A stretch of DNA of 64,000 bases from Crossiella sp. CA-258035. GTDB lineage: Bacteria > Actinomycetota > Actinomycetes > Mycobacteriales > Pseudonocardiaceae. The DNA lies in assembly GCF_030064675.1 (NCBI RefSeq), contig NZ_CP116413.1, positions 26,001 through 90,000 of the forward strand, read 5' to 3'. Shown here in pieces: positions 59,401 to 64,000 of the stretch; the first letter of the stretch is position 1, and each line of letters starts with the position of its first letter. The notes under the pieces were generated by a model. The model did no database searches and was not told where the DNA came from. It was given only the letters and a program-made list of their open reading frames with translations. The position numbers and the translations under genes were made by a program.

Positions 59401-59863
59401 CGGCCTGGTCGTCCCGCTCGAACACCGAGCTGTCCACCAGCACCCTGGGCCGCGCCTGGTCCGGGTAGCAGGCCAGCCAGCGCTGCGCGGTCAGTCCGGC
59501 CCCGTCGAGCAGCTCGGCCAGCACCGACCGGGTCCAGGTCCGCGGCCCGCGCACGCCCGGGTAGTCCGCCGCGCCCAGCCACAGCCGCTGCCGCACCGGA
59601 TCGGCCTTGCCCAGCAGCTGCCCCAGCCCCAGCTGGTTGTGCACCGCGAGCACCAGCACGCCGTCCTCGGCCAGCTGCCCGGTCACCTGCGCGAGCAGCT
59701 CGGCCGGATCCGCGGTGTGCTCCACCGTGCCGTCCAGCAACGCGAGGTCGAACGGCCCGCCACCGGCCAGTCCCTCCGGACCGACCCGCACCATCCGGGC
59801 CCCGGCGGCCGGCCGCAGCGGGGCCAGCAGCCCGCGCCACAGCTCGTCGTTGTCCCCGCTCAC
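56450..59863 (-). CDS. Multidomain glycan protein: methyltransferase-like, kinase-like, coiled coil and GT2
   Basis: 1137 residues. (1) About 1-190: remnants of a class I methyltransferase (FDLALLDGTVEHTADPAELL, EDGVLVLAVHNQLG) with a degenerate SAM-binding motif. (2) About 200-430: APH-like kinase fold with DCLDVHPGNVVL and RIDLEWE in catalytic positions. (3) About 460-600: long coiled coil (ALAAKEQAEKTARSLWTDVE, AELTQARAQTEELRDELSREH). (4) About 665-775: beta domain. (5) About 796-1020: GT2 with ICLATYHPERRF, VISDDGTD, LSDQDDVW, AYHDQWIA. The first three parts in this order resemble WbdD. GTG 59863 is chosen; GAAGGG lies about 9 bp upstream. Confidence 0.8.
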   Translation of the reverse strand: MSGDNDELWRGLLAPLRPAAGARMVRVGPEGLAGGGPFDLALLDGTVEHTADPAELLAQVTGQLAEDGVLVLAVHNQLGLGQLLGKADPVRQRLWLGAADYPGVRGPRTWTRSVLAELLDGAGLTAQRWLACYPDQARPRVLVDSSVFERDDQAELVDKLVRDPLLGAADEQLAAAPGRRLHQLALAEGFAGAVAPAFLVVAGRSADAVADLVQPGLAWLVNSSRHARWQRTRRLTEDLVLETVEGTEDAEGWLRQRVAATEPWLPGRCLDAELLDALAEGDVNRAGVVLGLWCRVCLTPARALTAEDQRHPFLPGRVGVPVLPPDCLDVHPGNVVLGPDREARRIDLEWEAGSGVDAELALLRGLREFARELRDSGAPHPWPAETNLQKLLFRLADLCGLGGPARQRWTELTSAEVALQELVSGAPREQVLATLKADAVLPGRPRVWELPPGLGEVGRALAAKEQAEKTARSLWTDVEALRQQIAHRQAELTQARAQTEELRDELSREHQAAEAALRTADAEREALRQELARTQDELVELDNRVGSTFAGLAEATEDFERIRAEADTARAEAAGHASAGAQLRDRLARTRARLDALEGSSLVRAGHRYVWPAARAARGVRDLMLGRGGAEPDSVLRRASRYAPALAPLLARRLRVREGGAREAGLRFVVDVPAEPVHIGRGQVVDLAGWAVHADLPVRAVWIKADGRMCPANLGYHRPVVRRELGAAGWHVPDGSGFRARVPLPAGPTRHDLPLELIVDLADGTRLHRALPALRTRAEVGIRPVRVDWPGTGPRVAICLATYHPERRFLAEQLDSIRAQTHDNWVCVISDDGTDPAARRVLGELTEGDPRFVVVEHERNVGFYRNFERALRLAPLDADAIALSDQDDVWDADKLAVQLERLADPKVQLVYCDMRLIDDYGKLIAKTSWDKRRNQWTELDALLMLNTVTGAASLVRADLVRERVLPFPPGTPTAYHDQWIAATALSVGELSFVDRPLQSYRQHGENVTGWMLPWWTSGLPGPVGLAELSLGNERRLTPQRREELEHVVEHELRRIAQFASVLLARNEDRLAPADRAELVKLAGVERQLSVLVELAARNGKRPETGGTERYFLTAALRWHALRRARRRMPERTVPPLD

Positions 59864-59867
59864 CAAC

Positions 59868-61568
59868 TCAGCCCTTCGCGGTCACGGCACCAACGTGGAA
59901 CAGCGAACCCCGCGCGCCCACCACGATCCTGGGGCTGGTCGCCCCCGGCGCGGCCACCGCGGTGAACCCGCTGTTCTGCTCGTCCACGTGCAGCGCCAGC
60001 CCGATGTCGGCCCTGCGCACACCTGCCCCGCCGCCACCGACGATCCGGTTCGCCGAGTCCAGCACCAGCACGCAGTCCACCGCGCGCTGGTTCACCAGCG
60101 CCCAGCCCACGATCGGCGCGTCCCCGCGCACCGGCCCGCTGTCCACGTTGCCGACGTTGGGCAGGCCCGGTTCCGGCGCGGCCAGCTCCTGGACCTGCTT
60201 CGGGTCGACCTGGTCGCCCAGCTCCAGCCCTGGCTTGCCGCAGCCCAGGGTGAAGTCGGCGCTGAACGGGTAGACGCCGAGCGCCTTGGCCGCGGGCAGC
60301 ACCTCTTTCGGCGCCCGCAGCCGGGACATCTCGGCAGGCGCGCCCACCCGCATCGCCACCGCGGTGATCGCCTGCTCCTGGTAGATCTGCCGCTGGATGC
60401 CGGCCTGCCCGTTGCCCGCGACATAGCCGACCGCGGCCACCGCGAGCACCACCGCGGTCACCCTGGCCACCGAGACCGAGGGGAACCACAGCACAGCGAG
60501 GGCCAGCAGCGCGGCCGCGGCCAGCGCCGCGATCTCCGCGTACCGCCCGGCCAGCGACACCCCGATGCCCAGCGCCGCGCGGGACAGGCCGATCATCGCC
60601 GCCGCGGCCAGGATGTAGAGCCCCATGCCTGCCCAACCGGCCAGCGGCGCGTCGATCCCGCCACCGATCCGCTTGCGCAGCAACAACACCACCGCGGCCA
60701 CCAGTCCGGCCGCGGTGAGCCCGCCGAGCACCACCGCGATGTCCGGCGCCTTGGCCGACCACAGCTGCCCGATGGTGCCCGCGGTCATCGCCAGGTAGTC
60801 ATCGGCGCGCAGGTCGCCACCGGTCTTCGGCGCCTGGTTCACCGTGAGCAGCCAGCCCACCACCACGACCAGCCCGATCACCAGCGGCCACAGCACCCGG
60901 CGGGCCCGGTCACCGCGCAGGAAGAACACCAGCGCCAGTGCCGGGAACACCGCGAACGCGGTGCCGTGGCTGACGCAGGCGGCCAGCGCGGCCGCCATCG
61001 ACCACACCGGACGACCGCGCTGGGCCAGCAGCAGCGCCAGCACCGCGAAGAAGAACTGCGGCATCCAGCTGATCCCGCTCATGCCCTGGCCGAACATCTC
61101 GGTGGCGTTGGTGGAGAACACCAGGAAGGCGAAGGCCGCGGTCAGCGCGGTCCGCTTCACCACGTCCAGGGACCTGGGCAGCATCAGGTTGAGCACCAGC
61201 ACGATCCCGGCGGCGAACACCGCGGTGAGCGCGCCCAGCGCGTGGTTGCTGCCGCCGAGGAACTTGGCGTCCAGCCAGAACAGCAGCGCGGGCACGAACA
61301 TCGGGTGCTCGTTGTGGTACTGCACGATCGCCCTCGGGATCAGCGTCCCGTCGTCGTTGGTGATCCGGGCGAGCAGGTGCCAGTAGTCCAGGAAGTGCAG
61401 CCTCGGCGCGCCCGCGATCTCCAGCACCGTGCCGAGCACCGGCAGCAGCCCGAAGACAGCGATCAGCACCGAGGGCCAGGAGATGCGGCGCAACCATTCC
61501 GGCGCCGCCATCTCCACCTGCGAGATCGGGGTGAACCCACCGCGCTCCCGCGTCACCTGGTCACTCAC
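59868..61568 (-). CDS. Polytopic membrane protein (possible GT-C glycosyltransferase)
   Basis: 566 residues. About ten to twelve membrane segments and a C-terminal extracellular domain of about 170 residues. The first loop after TM1 (LHFLDYWHLLARITNDDGTLIPRAIVQYHNEHPMF) has acidic/His residues as in GT-C enzymes that use lipid-linked sugars. That class is suggested by shape only. GTG start overlaps the upstream stop (TGA) and its own stop lies 4 bases before the multidomain protein start. Operon with the multidomain gene and the SHOCT-like protein. Confidence 0.72.
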   Translation of the reverse strand: MSDQVTRERGGFTPISQVEMAAPEWLRRISWPSVLIAVFGLLPVLGTVLEIAGAPRLHFLDYWHLLARITNDDGTLIPRAIVQYHNEHPMFVPALLFWLDAKFLGGSNHALGALTAVFAAGIVLVLNLMLPRSLDVVKRTALTAAFAFLVFSTNATEMFGQGMSGISWMPQFFFAVLALLLAQRGRPVWSMAAALAACVSHGTAFAVFPALALVFFLRGDRARRVLWPLVIGLVVVVGWLLTVNQAPKTGGDLRADDYLAMTAGTIGQLWSAKAPDIAVVLGGLTAAGLVAAVVLLLRKRIGGGIDAPLAGWAGMGLYILAAAAMIGLSRAALGIGVSLAGRYAEIAALAAAALLALAVLWFPSVSVARVTAVVLAVAAVGYVAGNGQAGIQRQIYQEQAITAVAMRVGAPAEMSRLRAPKEVLPAAKALGVYPFSADFTLGCGKPGLELGDQVDPKQVQELAAPEPGLPNVGNVDSGPVRGDAPIVGWALVNQRAVDCVLVLDSANRIVGGGGAGVRRADIGLALHVDEQNSGFTAVAAPGATSPRIVVGARGSLFHVGAVTAKG

Positions 61569-62809
61569 TGGCCGGGGAACTTGGCGGCCACACCCACCGT
61601 CAGCCGGTGGAACTCCCGGACCAGCTCAGAGTCCCGGTTCGGACCCTGCGGCGGCACCGGGTTCTGGCTCACGTTGGTGCGCACGACCTTGTTGCCCGAG
61701 ACCCACACGATGCGGAACAGCGCCCGCGCGTCGTCGATGAACTGCAGGATGGTCCCGTTCTTGGGCAGCTCGCCGACCACGCCGTCGACCATGCCGTCGG
61801 AGCGGGCGAACTCGACCATCTTCTTCTGCAGGTCCTTGGCCGCGGCCTCGTCCTTGGTCTCGATCACGATCGCCGAGTACTGGAACTTGCCCTCGGTGCT
61901 GCCCTTGTAGGAGATCTCACCGGGGTTGGCGCTGCCGATGACCGCGACCTCGCCGTTCTGCAGCAGCTCGTCGGAGCGCAGCTGGCCGAGGTCCTTGACC
62001 CCGCTCTTGGGGTCGGGGGTGCCGGGGCCGGGCGGCAGCAGCTCAAGCGGCTTCTGCGAGGTGGTCGTGGTCGGCGCGGCCGACGCGGTGTTCGAGGTGG
62101 TGTCGGCCGGGCCAGTGCCGGTGTTCCGGAAGCCGAAGAACCACACCGCGGCGCCGATCAGCGCGACCACCACGACGATGCCGATGATCGGCAGCACCTT
62201 GGAGGACTTGCCGGAGGACGCGCCGAAGACCTCGGGGCCCTGCCGGATCCACGCCTCGTTGCCGGCCGGCGGCAGCGGCGGCAGGTCACCGGCGTTGCCC
62301 CACGGCGGGGCCGCGTTGGACTCATCGCCCCACGGGGTCTGCGGCTGCTGCTGGGGCGGCTGCTGGTGGTGCTGCGGCGGGAACGGGGGCGGCGGGAACC
62401 CGCTCGGCGGCGAGGCCGGGAACGGCTGCTGGTGCTGCTGGTGCTGGGGCGGCGGCGGGAAACCCTGCGGCCCGCCCGCGTTCGGCACCACCTGGGTGCG
62501 GTCGGCGTCACCGGCAGGGGGCTGCGGCTGCCAGCCACGAACCACCTGGGTCGCCTCCGCGCCGCCGTTGGGCACCACCTGGGTGGCCTCGGCGCCAGCC
62601 GGATTGGGCGTGTTGTCCCGGATCGGCTGCATCACCTGGGTGCTGTCGATCCCCTGCTGCTGACCACCGGGGGGTGTGAAGGAGGGTGAGCCACCCGCCC
62701 CCGCCGCCGCCGACAGCAGCTCATCGCGGCGAGCGCGGTACTCCTCGGCGGAGATCAGGCCGGCGGCCAGACCCTCGTCGAGCTTGCGTAGCTCGTCATG
62801 CCAGGTCAC
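61565..62809 (-). CDS. SHOCT-like, proline/glutamine-rich, single-TM protein
   Basis: 414 residues. N-terminal SHOCT-like segment (HDELRKLDEGLAAGLISAEEYRARRDELL), then a Pro/Gln/Gly/His-rich cytoplasmic linker with repeated TQVV motifs to about residue 200, a membrane helix (VLPIIGIVVVVALIGAAVWFFGF) and an extracellular domain of about 170 residues. GTG 62809 has GGGGG upstream; the earlier GTG-like extension lacks it. Actinomycete-specific type of unknown function; linked to the glycan genes by the GTGA overlap. Possible phosphorylation target in TQVV repeats (inference). Confidence 0.72.
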   Translation of the reverse strand: MTWHDELRKLDEGLAAGLISAEEYRARRDELLSAAAGAGGSPSFTPPGGQQQGIDSTQVMQPIRDNTPNPAGAEATQVVPNGGAEATQVVRGWQPQPPAGDADRTQVVPNAGGPQGFPPPPQHQQHQQPFPASPPSGFPPPPFPPQHHQQPPQQQPQTPWGDESNAAPPWGNAGDLPPLPPAGNEAWIRQGPEVFGASSGKSSKVLPIIGIVVVVALIGAAVWFFGFRNTGTGPADTTSNTASAAPTTTTSQKPLELLPPGPGTPDPKSGVKDLGQLRSDELLQNGEVAVIGSANPGEISYKGSTEGKFQYSAIVIETKDEAAAKDLQKKMVEFARSDGMVDGVVGELPKNGTILQFIDDARALFRIVWVSGNKVVRTNVSQNPVPPQGPNRDSELVREFHRLTVGVAAKFPGQ

Positions 62810-62917
62810 CCTGGCACCCCCTTCCACTGGGTAAAGAAGACGCGGCATATTGTGCCGATGCCATCGTCAGTGGTGTCTGCCGCTGCCGAGTCGTTACCCT
62901 TGCGCCTGCCGGCGCGT

Positions 62918-64000
62918 TCAGGCGCCTCGTCGCTGGGCAGCCCGGTACGCCTGCTCGAGCTGCTCGCGCACCCAGTTCGCAGCGGCCGACACGGTGCGGG
63001 TACGCAGAATGTACTCGCGACCCGCCCGGCCCACCGCAGCGGCGTGCTCAGGATCATCCGCGACCCGCCGCATGGCCCGCGCCGCGGCGGCCAGATCGGG
63101 GTCGGCCCAGCGGGCATCCGGCGGATACGGGTCCCAGCCCTCGCCCACCCGGGTGAACTCGAACGGCACCGGGAAGCCGGTCACCACGTCCAGGAACTCG
63201 GCGGTGCCGGAGTAGTCGGTGGAGATCACCGGCAGCTCGCGGATCATCGCCTCGGCCACGGTGAAGCCGAAACCCTCCGAGCGGTGCAGGGAGACGTAGC
63301 AGTCGCTCTCGTCGTAGAGCGCGGCCAGCTCGGCCACTGACAGGTACCGCTCCAGCAGCTCGATCCGCGGATCCGCGCCGATCACCGCGCGCAGCCGCTC
63401 CGCCGCGCCGGGGTGCAGGTCGGCGTTGATCGCCTTGACCACCAGCCGCACGTCCGGATCGTCCGGGAACGCAAGCCGGAACGCCTCCACCAGCCCCCAC
63501 GGGTTCTTCCGCTCGCCGACGCTGTTGAAGTCGAAGGCGAACAGGAACCGCGGCGCCGCGCCGGGCAGCCTGCGGGCGCGGTTCGGCGGACCGGGGTCGC
63601 TGATCGGGATCGGGAACACCTTCACCGGCTTGTCGGTGTGCGCCGCGATCGCCGCCCGGCAGAACTCGCTGATCGTCCAGATCTCGTCGACCAGCTCGTA
63701 CGCCTTGTGCATGCTCGCCGGGAACTCGTCCAGCTCCCAGGACCACACGCCGATCCGGTACCGCTGGTGGAACAGGTGCGGGTACAGGTCGACTGCGAGC
63801 GTGGTGGTGTCGGCGTTGATGCACAGCACGCTCAACGGGTACTTCGGTGCGCCGAGCGAGGTCGGCCGCTCGATCGCGGTCCGGTTGTTGACCAGGAAGT
63901 CCTCGACCACGGTCGCGGTCGGCACGCCTGCCGCGTGCACTGCCTTGTGCAGCGCCCGCCCCAGCTCGCCGACGCCGAGCTCGGCGGTCAGGTGCCCGAG
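62918..64000 (-). CDS. GT4-family glycosyltransferase (5' end outside window)
   Basis: Retaining glycosyltransferase of the GT4 family; at least 360 codons, with the N-terminus beyond position 64000. The first visible residues are LGHLTAELGVGELGRALHKAVHAAGVP, a donor-site loop typical of GT4 N-termini. The C-terminal half has PRFLFAFDFNSVGERKNPWGLVEAF, LSVAELAALYDESDCYVSLHRSEGFGFTVAEAMIRELPVISTDYSGTAEFLD (EX7E motif). It transfers a sugar from a nucleotide donor to a surface glycan. The internal GTG at 63940 is unlikely to be the real start. Confidence 0.9.
   Translation of the reverse strand, partial: LGHLTAELGVGELGRALHKAVHAAGVPTATVVEDFLVNNRTAIERPTSLGAPKYPLSVLCINADTTTLAVDLYPHLFHQRYRIGVWSWELDEFPASMHKAYELVDEIWTISEFCRAAIAAHTDKPVKVFPIPISDPGPPNRARRLPGAAPRFLFAFDFNSVGERKNPWGLVEAFRLAFPDDPDVRLVVKAINADLHPGAAERLRAVIGADPRIELLERYLSVAELAALYDESDCYVSLHRSEGFGFTVAEAMIRELPVISTDYSGTAEFLDVVTGFPVPFEFTRVGEGWDPYPPDARWADPDLAAAARAMRRVADDPEHAAAVGRAGREYILRTRTVSAAANWVREQLEQAYRAAQRRGA

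Noticed and set aside
56507..59965. Plus-strand open frame of 1152 codons
   Set aside because: Antisense shadow of the multidomain glycan gene; Gln/Arg/Pro/His-rich with no recognisable motif.

Overview
The window is about 64 kb of very GC-rich chromosomal DNA with frequent GTG starts and many 4-base start/stop overlaps. The fhaA-fhaB-pstP-rodA cell-growth cluster, an IdeR/DtxR-type iron box, a SARP-type regulator with direct-repeat boxes, and many small actinobacterial protein families point to a filamentous actinomycete, most likely of the Pseudonocardiaceae. The family assignment is inference from gene content. No phage, insertion sequence, rRNA or CRISPR array was found. Most genes look native, with uniform codon use.

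Layout. (1) 1-4256: the left part of the Ser/Thr-phosphorylation and cell-wall growth operon (rodA partial, pstP, fhaB, fhaA, all minus) and a tRNA-Leu(CAG) with a terminator. (2) 4.7-8.6 kb: a hypothetical gene, an aldonolactone-oxidase-like flavoprotein, a PLP fold-III enzyme and a TetR regulator. (3) 8.7-13.8 kb: a GH1 beta-glucosidase followed by three tandem MFS paralogues, the third broken by a one-base frameshift. (4) 14.1-17.8 kb: small hypotheticals, an XRE-TPR regulator and an aminoglycoside-phosphotransferase-like kinase. (5) 17.8-20.6 kb: a copper module (YcnI, CopC, CopD and a membrane protein). (6) 20.75-26.0 kb: a five-gene osmoprotectant uptake operon with a BCCT carrier and a complete OpuC-type ABC system. 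(7) 26-32 kb: DUF6474, a TM0106-type RecB-like nuclease, an SDR, an aldo/keto reductase and UDP-glucose dehydrogenase. (8) 32-41 kb: an iron-box-controlled siderophore-interacting protein, gamma-glutamyltransferase, glycerate kinase with an SLC13 permease, a NarL-type two-component system, DoxX, a second SDR and an imine-reductase-like enzyme. (9) 41-49.8 kb: a large SARP/NB-ARC/TPR regulator, a secreted alpha-amylase, a membrane-anchored multicopper oxidase and an OmpR-type two-component system. (10) 49.9-64 kb: a cell-surface glycan region with a secreted beta-helix protein, a coiled-coil protein, a fused GT2-GT4, a MerR-type small regulator behind a long unusual leader, a very large (methyltransferase-like)-(kinase-like)-coiled-coil-GT2 protein, a polytopic membrane protein, a SHOCT-like anchored protein and a GT4 running off the right edge.

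How they work together. The best-supported units are the growth-control operon, the osmolyte operon, the copper module and the glycan cluster. The most unusual items are the 1137-residue glycan protein, whose domain order resembles the chain-length ruler WbdD with a glycosyltransferase added; the roughly 435-nt purine-rich leader before the MerR-type gene; a 164-bp near-perfect palindrome 10 bp from the DUF6474 start codon; an iron box that overlaps an apparently leaderless start; and an 11-bp-period direct repeat that looks like a SARP site in front of the imine-reductase operon.
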